From NCBI GenBank assembly GCA_903934325.1, contig CAIZNH010000008.1:45443-109442 (forward strand): a stretch of 64,000 nucleotides of DNA, read 5' to 3'. Below, in pieces: positions 28,125 through 36,485 of the stretch; within the stretch, counting starts at the first letter, position 1; every line of letters begins with the position of its first letter. Below the pieces are notes generated by a model that saw nothing but the letters and a program-made list of their open reading frames with translations, was not told where the DNA came from and did not search any database. Origin of the DNA: an uncultured Alphaproteobacteria bacterium. Lineage in GTDB: Bacteria > Pseudomonadota > Alphaproteobacteria > Sphingomonadales > Sphingomonadaceae. A program made the translations under genes and the position numbers.

Positions 28125-28574
28125 TCAGAAGTCGCTCTTGAAGCTGATGTTCGAGTAGGTCCAGCCCTTGGGCAGGCGGTCAACTTCGAACAGCCAGCGC
28201 ACCAGCAAGTCGCGGTGCTGGCAGACATAGCTGGTGGTGATCCGCAGGCTGGAGCGGTAGCTCTGCTCCAGACCCACGCATTGCTCCGGCTTGCCATAGG
28301 TCGCAACGAGGCTTTCGTACTGGGTGACCAGCAGATTGATCTGGCTGGTCTTTTCGGCGAGCAAGGCATTCTCGCTCAAGGCAGCGCGCAAGGTCGGCGT
28401 TCCCTTGTTGGCGATGATGTCCGCAATCAGCGCATCGGTTTTCTTGCGCACGTCCCCGAAATCGAGCGGCGTGGGGGCTGACAATTCCTCGGGTGTGTTC
28501 GCCCACGCTTGCGCGGGCAGGCCCAGGGCGAGCATTGCGAGGCCGAGGCGGGCAGGCGAAAGCGAACGGGACAT
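28125..28574 (-). CDS. Periplasmic protein of unknown function
   Basis: 149 aa. The signal peptide MSRSLSPARLGLAMLALGLPAQAWA is clear. The mature part is helical with a single pair of cysteines (EQCVGL and YVCQHR) and ends in KGWTYSNISFKSDF. I recognise no family. It converges on pccA with 26 bp between the stops. Its start borders the long non-coding stretch 28575-29169. Confidence 0.75.
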   Translation of the reverse strand: MSRSLSPARLGLAMLALGLPAQAWANTPEELSAPTPLDFGDVRKKTDALIADIIANKGTPTLRAALSENALLAEKTSQINLLVTQYESLVATYGKPEQCVGLEQSYRSSLRITTSYVCQHRDLLVRWLFEVDRLPKGWTYSNISFKSDF

Positions 28575-28688
28575 TGTGACCTCCGGATCAGGGGTTCGGA
28601 CAGGTGTGGCAGCGCTGCTAAGTGCTTGGCCAGACTGCCCGGAACGATTTCCACGCCTTCCGCATCCTGCCCCCGCGCTGCTTTCCTA

Positions 28689-28733
28689 CCCGCCGGATTT
28701 TCGGCATGGGAAACCTCCGGCGGGATGTTTTTT
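28689..28733 (+). terminator. Orphan Rho-independent terminator in a non-coding region
   Basis: CCCGCCGGA, an 18-base loop, TCCGGCGGG, then ATG and six T. The 9-bp stem is perfect and T-run polarity is plus strand. No plus-strand gene ends nearby: the closest, pccA, stops almost 600 bp upstream with a minus-strand gene in between. It may terminate a short plus-strand RNA starting in 28575-28690. Confidence 0.7.
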
Positions 28734-28801
28734 CAGGGATTTTTCGCTGATTTTCGCCGCGAAGTTGGGATCCGTCTCGGGCAAGCCAACAAAAGCCTCG
28801 T

Positions 28802-28955
28802 TTCAGACCCCTGCCAGACCCCCGCCAGACCCCCTCCAGCCTCGATTTGACCCCAAGTTAGCCTCCACTTGACCCCCGCTTGGCACCCCTTTGACCCCCC
28901 TGTTGGCGACTGTCCGGCGCCCTTTGCCCCCACTCAAGCGGCGCTTGACGGGCGC
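28802..28955. repeat. Degenerate 22-bp (2 x 11 bp) tandem repeat array
   Basis: GACCCC recurs at 28806, 28817, 28828, 28849, 28871 and 28893, at spacings of 11, 11, 21, 22 and 22 bp. Units starting 28846, 28868 and 28890 align as YTTGACCCC, two or three variable bases, then TT-GC. Earlier units read CCAGACCCCC. Beyond 28911 the units decay. A 22-bp period is not a multiple of three, so this is not a coding repeat. The rest of the 28575-29169 gap holds the terminator at 28689 and the leader of the gene at 29170; I see no other gene. Confidence 0.7.
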
Positions 28956-29169
28956 GGGGCGGGGGCGTTTCATGCGTCAAGCAGAATTATTGCTGCGGCC
29001 GCCGGAAACAAACTTACGCGTCTTGTTGTAGATTCGCGCCAGACTGTTGATGAACCGCCCGATTTCGCGCTCCACCCTGTCCTACAGTCCCTTGTTGCGA
29101 GACACTTTTCCTTGCCGAGTCGCGGTATTCCCCGCGCACGGGATTGAATCTCAGTGGGAGGATTTGATC

Positions 29170-29451
29170 ATGGCACATACGGGCACCGGCTTTTTCGATC
29201 GGAAAGGCCATTTCTTCAAATCGGCGCGCGATGCGACGGTGAGCGATCTGGCAGCATTGCTCGGGCAGATCGGCGAGGGCGAGAGCCTTGCGCCGGGGAT
29301 AGCCTACACGCTGCTCGAACGCCGCACCGAGATCGAGCGGCTCTTTGCCGAGCATGACACAATGCTCGAGGAAGAGGCGGCGATGAAGGCTGCGCGGCAG
29401 GGCGAGGCGATGGACAACGTCGCCAAACTGCCGAGCCGTCCGGCGGTCTGA
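29170..29451 (+). CDS. Small coiled-coil-like protein of unknown function
   Basis: 93 aa from MAHTGTGFFDRKGHFFKS, preceded by GGGAGG 8 bp upstream, which decides this start over longer in-frame candidates. The first 30 residues are compact and aromatic. The C-terminal half (LLERRTEIERLFAEHDTMLEEEAAMKAAR) is strongly helical with heptad-like spacing. It has no signal peptide and no recognised family. It is preceded by a 0.6-kb non-coding region and converges on the GNAT gene. Confidence 0.7.
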   Translation: MAHTGTGFFDRKGHFFKSARDATVSDLAALLGQIGEGESLAPGIAYTLLERRTEIERLFAEHDTMLEEEAAMKAARQGEAMDNVAKLPSRPAV

Positions 29452-29461
29452 AGTAGCCGCC

Positions 29462-29926
29462 TCAATCCAGTGCCAGATGCAGGCACTGGTTGAAGTCGGT
29501 GAGAGCGTAGTCGGCGAAAGCTGCGCCGTTCACGAAACCGCGCCGCCGGTAGAGCGCGAGCGCCGGTTCGAAGGCGGGGCCGGTGCCGGTTTCAAGGCTG
29601 ATCGTTTTGAAGCCCGCAAGCCGCGCCTGGGTGATGATGGTTTCGAGCAGAGCGGCGGCAATGCCTTGTCGCAAATACTCAGGATGCGTCCGCATTGATT
29701 TGATTTCGCAGGATTTATCGTCCAGTCTTTTGAGCGCGCCGATGGCCGCGACACGGCCTTCGACGTAGGCAGCCCACACGCACACACCCTCGGCCTGAAG
29801 CCCTGACATATCGAGCGCGAAGCTGAGGCCGGGGGGCGAGCCTTCCAGCATCGCGCGCTGGTGGTAGGCGATCAGCGCCTGCACCTCGGGGTCCTCCAGA
29901 TCTGCGACCTCGATCCGCATCGTCAT
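29462..29926 (-). CDS. GNAT-family N-acetyltransferase
   Basis: 154 aa. The acetyl-CoA-binding motif is present as IKSMRTHPEYLRQGIAAALLETIITQA (Q/R-x2-G-x-A/G form), followed by LETGTGPAFEPALALYRRRGF, the usual beta6/beta7 region of YafP/YsnE-like members. The substrate is unknown. It overlaps the start side of the upstream cyclase gene by 4 bp (ATGA at 29923-29926) and so is the distal gene of the aroK-aroB-cyclase-GNAT run on the minus strand. Confidence 0.9.
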   Translation of the reverse strand: MTMRIEVADLEDPEVQALIAYHQRAMLEGSPPGLSFALDMSGLQAEGVCVWAAYVEGRVAAIGALKRLDDKSCEIKSMRTHPEYLRQGIAAALLETIITQARLAGFKTISLETGTGPAFEPALALYRRRGFVNGAAFADYALTDFNQCLHLALD

Positions 29927-30693
29927 TCGTCGATCATCGCCACCGCGCGGATCCAGCCTGCGCTGGCCCTTTCGATCTTCACCGGAAAGCAGCTCACCAT
30001 GAAGCCGTGGGGCGGAAGGCTGGCGAGATTGGCAAGCTTTTCAATCTGGTAATAGGGCCGGATGCGCCCGGCCTTGTGGCCTTCCCAGATGATCGAGGGG
30101 TCGCGGGTTTCGGCCCAGCGCTTGGCGGTATGGCTGAAAGGCGCGTCCCAGCTCCAGGCGTCAGTGCCGACGACCTCGACGCCGTTTTCGGTGAGCCACA
30201 AGGTCGCCTCCGCGCCGAGGCCCACGCCCTGATCGGTGAAATTGTCGGTGCCGTAGATCGCGCCCGATTGCACCAGCACGATGTCGAGCGGCTGGAGGTC
30301 ATATCCGATCCGCGCCAGTTCCGCCTCGACCTCGGCGGCGCTCACCACATGGCCGTGGGGGAGGTGCGAGAAGTCGAGCTTCACGCCCGGACGGAAGAAG
30401 CGATCGAGCGGGGCCTCATCGATGCTCGGCGCGGGAGAAGCGCCTGAATCCGTGGTCGAATGGAAATGCCACGGCGCGTCCATGTGGTTGCCGTTATGCG
30501 TGGACAGTTCGACAAATTCCACCGCCCAGCCTTCGCCATCGGGCAGGTCCTCGCGGGTGAGGCCCGGGAAGAACATCGCGATCTGCTCCCACGTGCTCTC
30601 GTGGGTCATATAGGTCACCTTGGGGCGCATCACCTCGGGATCGGAGATGACGGCGTTGGTGATCGGGATCGAGAGATCGACGAAGCGGGTCAT
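29923..30693 (-). CDS. Cyclase-family (kynurenine-formamidase-like) metal-dependent hydrolase
   Basis: 256 aa. THNGNHMDAPWHF is the signature metal-binding motif of the cyclase/KynB family (H-x-G-x-H-x-D). VDLSIPITN at the N-terminus and VVGTDAWSWDAPF in the C half are also typical. The family hydrolyses amide or ester bonds, for example N-formylkynurenine. No tryptophan-degradation genes are nearby, so the substrate stays open. It overlaps aroB by 4 bp (30690-30693). Confidence 0.88.
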   Translation of the reverse strand: MTRFVDLSIPITNAVISDPEVMRPKVTYMTHESTWEQIAMFFPGLTREDLPDGEGWAVEFVELSTHNGNHMDAPWHFHSTTDSGASPAPSIDEAPLDRFFRPGVKLDFSHLPHGHVVSAAEVEAELARIGYDLQPLDIVLVQSGAIYGTDNFTDQGVGLGAEATLWLTENGVEVVGTDAWSWDAPFSHTAKRWAETRDPSIIWEGHKAGRIRPYYQIEKLANLASLPPHGFMVSCFPVKIERASAGWIRAVAMIDE

Positions 30694-31811
30694 GCGGCAA
30701 ACTCCGCGTCGAGGAACGCGGCAATGTCGGCAAGATCAACGTCGCGCGCGACATAGGCCTCGCCCAGAGCGCGCAGCAGCAGGAAGGGCAGGGTGGTGCC
30801 TTCGGCCTTCTTGTCGTGACGCATGTGATCGACCAGCGCCGCGCCGTCGCAGGTGAGGCCGAGGGGCGCGAGATTTGCAGGCAGGCCCGCCGCAGCAATC
30901 GCGTCGCCCGCGCGCGCAGCATCCTCTGCCGAAATCTCCCGGCGCCGCGCCGAATATTTCGCCGCCAGCACCATGCCCAATGCCACCGCCTCGCCGTGGA
31001 GCAGGCGGTCGGAAAAGCCCGTCTCCGCTTCCAGCGCATGGCCGAAGGTGTGGCCGAGATTGAGCAGGGCGCGCAGGTCGAGCGTCTCGCGCTCGTCCTC
31101 GGCAACGATCCGCGCCTTCATCGCGATGCTGGTGGCAATCGCGTGTTCGAGCGCCTGAGGTTCGCGCGCCAGTACCTTGTTTCCATTGGCTTCCAGCCAC
31201 GCGAAAAACACCGCATCGCCGAGCAGGCCGTACTTCAGCACCTCGGCATAGCCGGCGCGCATTTCGCGGTCCGGCAGGGTGGCGAGCACCAGCGGGTCGA
31301 TCAGCACCAGAGAGGGCTGGTGGAAGGCGCCGATCAGGTTCTTGCCTGCGCGCGTGTTGATCGCGGTCTTGCCGCCGACCGAGGAGTCCACCTGCGCGAG
31401 CAGCGTGGTCGGCACCTGCACGAAACCCACTCCGCGCTTGGTGATCGCGCAGGCGAAGCCGACGAGATCGCCCACCACCCCGCCGCCCAGCGCAATCACG
31501 TGATCCTTGCGGGTGACGCCAAGGGCCAGCAGCCAGTCGGTCAGGCGTTCGAGCACGGGCCACGTTTTGGCATCCTCGCCCGGCTCGACCACGAACCATT
31601 CTGCGCCGTATCCGCCCGCGGCAAGGCTGGCCTCCAGCGCGGCGTGATAGAGGCGGTGGGTGTTGGTATCGGCCACCACCGGCACCTTGCGCGCGCCCCC
31701 GGCATAGCCCTTGAGGAACGGCGCAGCGGCCTCGGCAAAGCGCGCCAGCAGGCCTTCTGCGATCACCACCTCATAGGGGCGCCCGGCCAGCGCGACGGGA
31801 ATTACAGCCAT
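30690..31811 (-). CDS. aroB: 3-dehydroquinate synthase
   Basis: 373 aa. The NAD-binding ALGGGVVGDLVGFACA, the QVPTTLLAQVDSSVGGKTAIN block and the metal-site segment RAGYAEVLKYGLL followed by LNLGHTFGHALE are all intact. It converts DAHP to 3-dehydroquinate, the second shikimate-pathway step. The start overlaps the aroK stop by 10 bp, so aroK and aroB are cotranslated, as in many proteobacteria. Confidence 0.96.
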   Translation of the reverse strand: MAVIPVALAGRPYEVVIAEGLLARFAEAAAPFLKGYAGGARKVPVVADTNTHRLYHAALEASLAAGGYGAEWFVVEPGEDAKTWPVLERLTDWLLALGVTRKDHVIALGGGVVGDLVGFACAITKRGVGFVQVPTTLLAQVDSSVGGKTAINTRAGKNLIGAFHQPSLVLIDPLVLATLPDREMRAGYAEVLKYGLLGDAVFFAWLEANGNKVLAREPQALEHAIATSIAMKARIVAEDERETLDLRALLNLGHTFGHALEAETGFSDRLLHGEAVALGMVLAAKYSARRREISAEDAARAGDAIAAAGLPANLAPLGLTCDGAALVDHMRHDKKAEGTTLPFLLLRALGEAYVARDVDLADIAAFLDAEFAA

Positions 31812-32377
31812 TGATCAATCGCCTCGAGGATAGCGCGGGCGGTATCGGCGTGGGGGCCGTTATCGCTGCGCACGCGGATGGGGGCCTCGGCATAGAAGGG
31901 CGCGCGCTCGGCGGCGAGGCGGGTGAGGATTTCGCGGGGGTCGCCGTTCCTGAGCAGGGGCCGCGTGTTGCGCCGCGCAGTGCGCTCCACCAGCGTATCG
32001 ATATCGGCGTCGATCCACACCGCGATGGCGCGTTCGAGGATCAGGGCGCGGGTGGCCGGGTCCACGAAAGCACCCCCGCCGGTGGCGATCACGCCGTGGC
32101 CTTCCTCGATCAGGCGGGCAATCACGCGCCGCTCGCCGTCGCGGAAATAGGGCTCGCCGAACTGGGCGAAGATTTCCGCGATGGAGAGCTGTGCAGCCTC
32201 GACAATCGCCTCGTCGGCATCGACGAAATCGCGCTTCAGCAGCCCCGCCAGCTTGCGGCCGACGGTGGACTTGCCGACCCCCATCAGCCCCACCAGCACC
32301 ACCGGACGGGTGATGCGCGCAGCCAGCCCTGCCAGATCGGCAGGCTGGTGATCGGGTGAGAGCGATGCAGCGGACAT
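31802..32377 (-). CDS. aroK: Shikimate kinase
   Basis: 191 aa from MSAASLSPDHQPAD. The P-loop is GLMGVGKSTVGR, the shikimate-binding Asp lies in FVDADEAIVE, and VIATGGGAFVDP is the family GGG motif. RNTRPLL forms the lid arginine region. It phosphorylates shikimate at the 3-hydroxyl. The long open frame extending upstream antisense to the neighbouring genes is an artefact. It is divergent from the gene at 32416 across 38 bp. Confidence 0.95.
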   Translation of the reverse strand: MSAASLSPDHQPADLAGLAARITRPVVLVGLMGVGKSTVGRKLAGLLKRDFVDADEAIVEAAQLSIAEIFAQFGEPYFRDGERRVIARLIEEGHGVIATGGGAFVDPATRALILERAIAVWIDADIDTLVERTARRNTRPLLRNGDPREILTRLAAERAPFYAEAPIRVRSDNGPHADTARAILEAIDQWL

Positions 32378-32415
32378 TGCCGCACGGCCTATAGATGGGC
32401 TAGGGCGCGTGCAAT

Positions 32416-32616
32416 ATGCCAAACCTTGCCCGCCCCGTACCCGCCCGGCAGATTCTCTCGCGCGAACCGGCGCAGAGGATGCGCGTGCCGCGTGGGCGGG
32501 TGGTGGCGGGCGTGCTGGTGCTGCTGGCGCTGGTGGCGCTCGCGTGGATGGATGGCGGGGAAGAGCCGCTCCATCCGATTGCGCAGGAGATCGAACTTCC
32601 CGGAGCCGCGCGATGA
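32416..32616 (+). CDS. Small single-pass membrane protein
   Basis: 66 aa. A basic N-terminus (about 28 residues, Arg-rich) precedes one hydrophobic helix (VVAGVLVLLALVALAWM) and a short acidic tail, so an N-in topology is likely. Its stop overlaps the start of the following large protein by 4 bp (ATGA at 32613). The coupling and codon pattern argue for a real gene. No family recognised. Confidence 0.65.
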   Translation: MPNLARPVPARQILSREPAQRMRVPRGRVVAGVLVLLALVALAWMDGGEEPLHPIAQEIELPGAAR

Positions 32617-34565
32617 GCCGTTCGGGGAGCCGCGCGAAGTTTGCCCTTGCTGCCTCTGTCCTCGCTCTGGGCATTGGCGGTGCGATCGCCGGGGCGGGTC
32701 TTGCCGGCATGGCGAGCGCGCAGGGCAAGCCCGAATCGATCCTCCCCCCGGGATTTGACGATCCCGCCCCCGCGCCGCGTCCTGCGCCCGCGCCTGCGCA
32801 GCGCCCTGCACAGGGCCCTTCGCAGCCGACGGTGACCCGCCCCTCCACCGGCACGCAACCGGGCGTGGCAGGGCCGGGCACGATCTTCCCCGGCACGGGG
32901 CCAGCCATGCCGGTCGATGCGCCGCCGCTGCCATCGATCACCCGCGACGAACTCGCGCGCCTGCCGACGCTCGAACAGCTCGAAAACATGTCGACCGAGG
33001 AGCTTGACCAGCTGCTCGGGCTGAAGCCGCGTTCGGACATGCCATCGGGCGCGCGCCGGGCGCTGACCCGCGTGGGCGTGCTGGCGGTGGAGGAGGGCGG
33101 TCTGCCGCCGCGTGCGCTCGCCAACCAGCCCGAAGCGCTGGTGCGGGCGGTGCTCGCGGGCAACAAGGGTCCGCTGGTGTCGCGCTGGGGGCATATCCTG
33201 CTGCGCCGCACGCTGGCGAGCCGAATGGCCGCGCCGCTCGGCATGGACCCTATAGACTTTGCCGCCCTGCGCGTCGGTCTGCTTGACCGGATCGGCGAAT
33301 ATGCCGTCGCCCGCGCGGTGGCGCAGGATATCGACACGGCGAGCTGGTCGCCCGCGCTCACCGATGCTGCGCTGAAAGCCTATCTCGCGACCGGCGATGT
33401 CACCGGCGCCTGCCCGGCGGTGCGCCTGCAGGGTTCCACCCGCGAGGATGGCGAATGGCAGCTGATGCAGGCGATCTGCAACGCCTTCGGGGGAGAGACC
33501 GCGCTGGCCGCGACCCAGCTGGACCGCGCGCTGTTCCGCGGGGTGGCACCGCGGGTCGATGTGCTGCTGGCGCGGCGCTTTGCCGGAGCGGCAGGGCGCG
33601 GGCAGCGGGCGGTGAATATCGAATGGCAGGGGGTCGATGATCTCAGCCCCTTGCGCTTCAGCCTTGCAACTGCCCTCGGCGAGCCGGTGCCCGAAGATCT
33701 GCTCGATGGCGCGCTGAAAGCCCGCGGCGGGGCCTATTTCGCCCGCGCTGGTGCGCTGTTGCCGATGCTGCCCGCTGCCACCCGCGCCGGCTTTGCCGGA
33801 AGGGCCGCGCGCGAGGGGATCATGTCCTCGCAGGCGCTGATCGATCTCTATTCCGCAGTCTATGCCGATCCTGCGGCCGAGGGCGAGACGCAGACCCATG
33901 CCGCGGCCTTGCGCGAAGCCTATCTCGCCGAAGACCCGACGGACCGGATCGCGGCGATGCAGCGATTGTGGGATGCGGGCAATGCCATTGGCGGCGGGGA
34001 CGGCTACGGGGCAAGGGTGCTCACCGCCTATGCCGCCGCGCGCATTCCGGCCGATGCGGCGCTTGCGGACAGTGCTGGCGGGCTGATCGCGGCGATGCTC
34101 ACCGCCGGGCTGGATCGCGATGCGCTGGCGTGGCGCGATGTGGTCGAGGACGGCTCGCTCGCCTGGGCGCTGATCGCGCTGGCTGATGGCGCAGCGGGCG
34201 AGGTGTCGCAGGGCGATGTCGAGACCTTCATCAGCGATGATGACAGCGCGGGTAGCCGCAAATCGGCCTTCCTTGTCGCCGGGCTTGCCGGGCTGGGCAA
34301 GCTGTCCGAGGGCGATGCGGCCGCGCTGGCGGACGACACCGGCTTCGATCTGGCGCGCCAGACCCGCTGGACCCGCACCATTGCGCGGGCGGGCGAGGTC
34401 AATAATCCGGTGCTGGTGGCCTTGCTCGCAGGGCTCGGGATGCAGGGGACGAGCTGGGAGCAGATGACCCCGCTTCATCTCTACCACATCGTCTCGGCCC
34501 TCAACCGCGTGGGTCTCAATGCCGAAGCCCGGATGATCGCCGCCGAGGCGGTGGCGCGCGGATAA
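32613..34565 (+). CDS. Large secreted protein of unknown function, Ala-rich helical
   Basis: 650 aa. An N-terminal hydrophobic signal or anchor (about residues 8-36) is followed by a Pro/Ala-rich linker to about residue 105. The remainder is almost entirely alpha-helical and Ala/Leu-rich, with repeated short helix pairs that recall TPR- or HEAT-like solenoids, though no consensus repeat is clear. It is coupled to the small membrane protein before it, and its TAA overlaps the xerD start (TAATG). I would place it in the periplasm or on the outer face of the inner membrane. No function is assigned. Confidence 0.75.
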   Translation: MSRSGSRAKFALAASVLALGIGGAIAGAGLAGMASAQGKPESILPPGFDDPAPAPRPAPAPAQRPAQGPSQPTVTRPSTGTQPGVAGPGTIFPGTGPAMPVDAPPLPSITRDELARLPTLEQLENMSTEELDQLLGLKPRSDMPSGARRALTRVGVLAVEEGGLPPRALANQPEALVRAVLAGNKGPLVSRWGHILLRRTLASRMAAPLGMDPIDFAALRVGLLDRIGEYAVARAVAQDIDTASWSPALTDAALKAYLATGDVTGACPAVRLQGSTREDGEWQLMQAICNAFGGETALAATQLDRALFRGVAPRVDVLLARRFAGAAGRGQRAVNIEWQGVDDLSPLRFSLATALGEPVPEDLLDGALKARGGAYFARAGALLPMLPAATRAGFAGRAAREGIMSSQALIDLYSAVYADPAAEGETQTHAAALREAYLAEDPTDRIAAMQRLWDAGNAIGGGDGYGARVLTAYAAARIPADAALADSAGGLIAAMLTAGLDRDALAWRDVVEDGSLAWALIALADGAAGEVSQGDVETFISDDDSAGSRKSAFLVAGLAGLGKLSEGDAAALADDTGFDLARQTRWTRTIARAGEVNNPVLVALLAGLGMQGTSWEQMTPLHLYHIVSALNRVGLNAEARMIAAEAVARG

Positions 34566-35452
34566 TGTCCGCGGCAACGCAGGCGTTTCTCGCGATGCTC
34601 GCAGCCGAGCGCGGGGCGGCGGCCAACACGCTCGCGGCCTATGCCCGCGATCTTGCACAGGCCGAGGAAGCGATCGGCGATCTGGCCGCTGCGCCGCGCG
34701 ATGCCGTTGCCACGCTTGCAGGCGAATGGGCGAGCCTCGCGCCTGCCAGTGTCGCGCGCAAGACCTCGGCCCTCAGGCAGTTCTTCGCCTTCGCCATCGA
34801 CGAGGGCTGGCGCGGCGATGATCCCTCGGGCGCGCTCCCCCGCCCACGCACCCGCCGTCCGCTGCCCAAGGTTATGGGCCACGATGCGATCGCCGCGCTC
34901 TTCGCCCGTGCCGAGGAGGAGGCGACAAGCGATGATCCCGCTGCCGTCAGGATGCTGGCGCTGATCGAGCTGCTCTATGGCTCGGGCCTGCGCGCCTCCG
35001 AACTTGTCACCCTGCCGCTCTCCGCCGTGCCGCGCGATGCGCCTTTCATTACGGTGACGGGCAAGGGCGGGACCACGCGGCTGGTGCCGGTCGGCGGGCG
35101 GGCGCTGGCGGCGCTGGCGCGCTGGACCGTGCTGCGCCCGGCCGATCCGCCTTCGCGCTTCCTGTTCCCCTCGCGCGGGGGCAAGCCGCTGTCGCGGGTG
35201 CGGTTGTTCCAGCTCCTCAAGGACCTCGCAGGCCGGGCCGGGCTCGATCCCGCCGCGATCAGCCCACACGTGTTGCGCCATGCCTTTGCCACGCATCTGC
35301 TGGAAGGGGGGGCGGACCTGCGCGTGCTGCAGACCCTGCTCGGCCATGCCGACATTTCCACCACCCAGATCTACACCCATGTCGATGCCGCGCGGCTGGT
35401 GGCGCTGGTCAATGCCCGTCACCCGCTTGCAACCCGCGCCACATCGGACTAG
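34565..35452 (+). CDS. xerD: Tyrosine recombinase XerD-like
   Basis: 295 aa. The SAM-like N-terminal domain (residues 1-90) is followed by the catalytic domain with Arg in GSGLRASELV, Lys in GKGGTTRLV, HVLRHAFATHLL, LGHADISTTQIY, and the nucleophile Tyr in that last motif. All catalytic residues are present. The closeness to accA and the absence of phage genes argue for the housekeeping dimer-resolution recombinase acting at dif with XerC, not a mobile integrase. XerC/XerD distinction from sequence alone is moderately sure. Confidence 0.87.
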   Translation: MSAATQAFLAMLAAERGAAANTLAAYARDLAQAEEAIGDLAAAPRDAVATLAGEWASLAPASVARKTSALRQFFAFAIDEGWRGDDPSGALPRPRTRRPLPKVMGHDAIAALFARAEEEATSDDPAAVRMLALIELLYGSGLRASELVTLPLSAVPRDAPFITVTGKGGTTRLVPVGGRALAALARWTVLRPADPPSRFLFPSRGGKPLSRVRLFQLLKDLAGRAGLDPAAISPHVLRHAFATHLLEGGADLRVLQTLLGHADISTTQIYTHVDAARLVALVNARHPLATRATSD

Positions 35453-35461
35453 CGCCTTGCC

Positions 35462-36406
35462 ATGATTTCCTATCTCGATTTCGAGAAGCCGGTGGCAGCG
35501 CTGGAAGAGCGCATCACCCAGCTTCGAAGCGTCAATGCGCTGCACGATGTGGATGTCGCGGCCGAGATTGCCCGGCTCGAAGCCAAGAGCACCGAGCTGC
35601 TCGCCAGCACCTATGCCTCGCTCACCCCGTGGCAGAAGACGCAGGTCGCTCGCCATCCGCAGCGGCCCCATTTCCGCGACTATGTTGCCAATGCCTTCAG
35701 CGACTTCATGCCGCTGGGCGGAGACCGGCTCTATGCCGATGACCTGGCGATCATGGGCGGCTTTGCGACGCTGGGCGGACGCAAGGTCATGCTGATCGGG
35801 CACGAGAAGGGCCACGACACCAAGACGCGGATTGCGCACAATTTCGGGATGGGCAAACCCGAAGGCTATCGCAAGGCGATCCGCCTTATGGAACTGGCCG
35901 ACCGATTCGGCCTGCCGGTGGTGACGCTGGTCGACACCTCGGGCGCTTTTCCGGGGATCGAGGCGGAAGAGCGCGGCCAGGCCGAAGCCATTGCCCGGTC
36001 GACCGAAGCCTGCCTTGCGCTGGGCGTGCCGATGGTGGCGGTGATCGTGGGCGAGGGCGGATCGGGCGGCGCGGTGGCGCTCGCCTCGGCCAACCGGGTG
36101 CTGATGATGGAGCACGCGGTCTATTCGGTAATCTCGCCCGAAGGCTGCGCCTCGATCCTGTGGCGCACTTCGGACAAGGCTGCTGACGCCGCGCAGGCGA
36201 TGAAGGTCACCGCGCAGCATCTGAAGCGCGACAATGTGATCGACCGGATCGTCAAGGAGCCGGTCGGCGGGGCGCAGCGCGATCCGGTGACGGCCTCGCG
36301 CCTGCTGGGGCAGGCTCTGGCCGAGGAGCTTGACGGGCTCTCCACCAAGACCCGCGCCGAGATCATCGCCCAGCGCGAAGAGCGCTTCCTCGCCATCGGC
36401 GGTTAA
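35462..36406 (+). CDS. accA: Acetyl-CoA carboxylase carboxyltransferase subunit alpha
   Basis: 314 aa. MISYLDFEKPVAALEERI is the typical N-terminus; LIGHEKGHDTKTR, VTLVDTSGAFPGIEAEERGQ and VGEGGSGGAVALA are the conserved carboxyltransferase segments. With AccD it transfers the carboxyl group from biotin to acetyl-CoA, the committed step of fatty-acid synthesis. It lies 9 bp after xerD and is probably cotranscribed. Confidence 0.96.
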   Translation: MISYLDFEKPVAALEERITQLRSVNALHDVDVAAEIARLEAKSTELLASTYASLTPWQKTQVARHPQRPHFRDYVANAFSDFMPLGGDRLYADDLAIMGGFATLGGRKVMLIGHEKGHDTKTRIAHNFGMGKPEGYRKAIRLMELADRFGLPVVTLVDTSGAFPGIEAEERGQAEAIARSTEACLALGVPMVAVIVGEGGSGGAVALASANRVLMMEHAVYSVISPEGCASILWRTSDKAADAAQAMKVTAQHLKRDNVIDRIVKEPVGGAQRDPVTASRLLGQALAEELDGLSTKTRAEIIAQREERFLAIGG

Positions 36407-36485
36407 GCTTCGCTCAGGCAAGCCCTTGTCGCAGACGGCTTTCCCGATAGTCTGGGGGCCGGACAGAACAGCGGGAGACAAGGCC

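Noticed and set aside
32400..34658. Minus-strand frame of 752 codons opposite the unknown secreted protein
   Set aside because: The plus-strand frame has a signal peptide, coupling to its neighbours on both sides and normal codon bias; the minus frame is Arg/His-rich as expected of a shadow.
34565..35452. XerD-like recombinase as the integrase of a mobile island
   Set aside because: It has housekeeping XerD length and motifs, is coupled to accA and an unknown gene, and no att repeats or cargo genes flank it.
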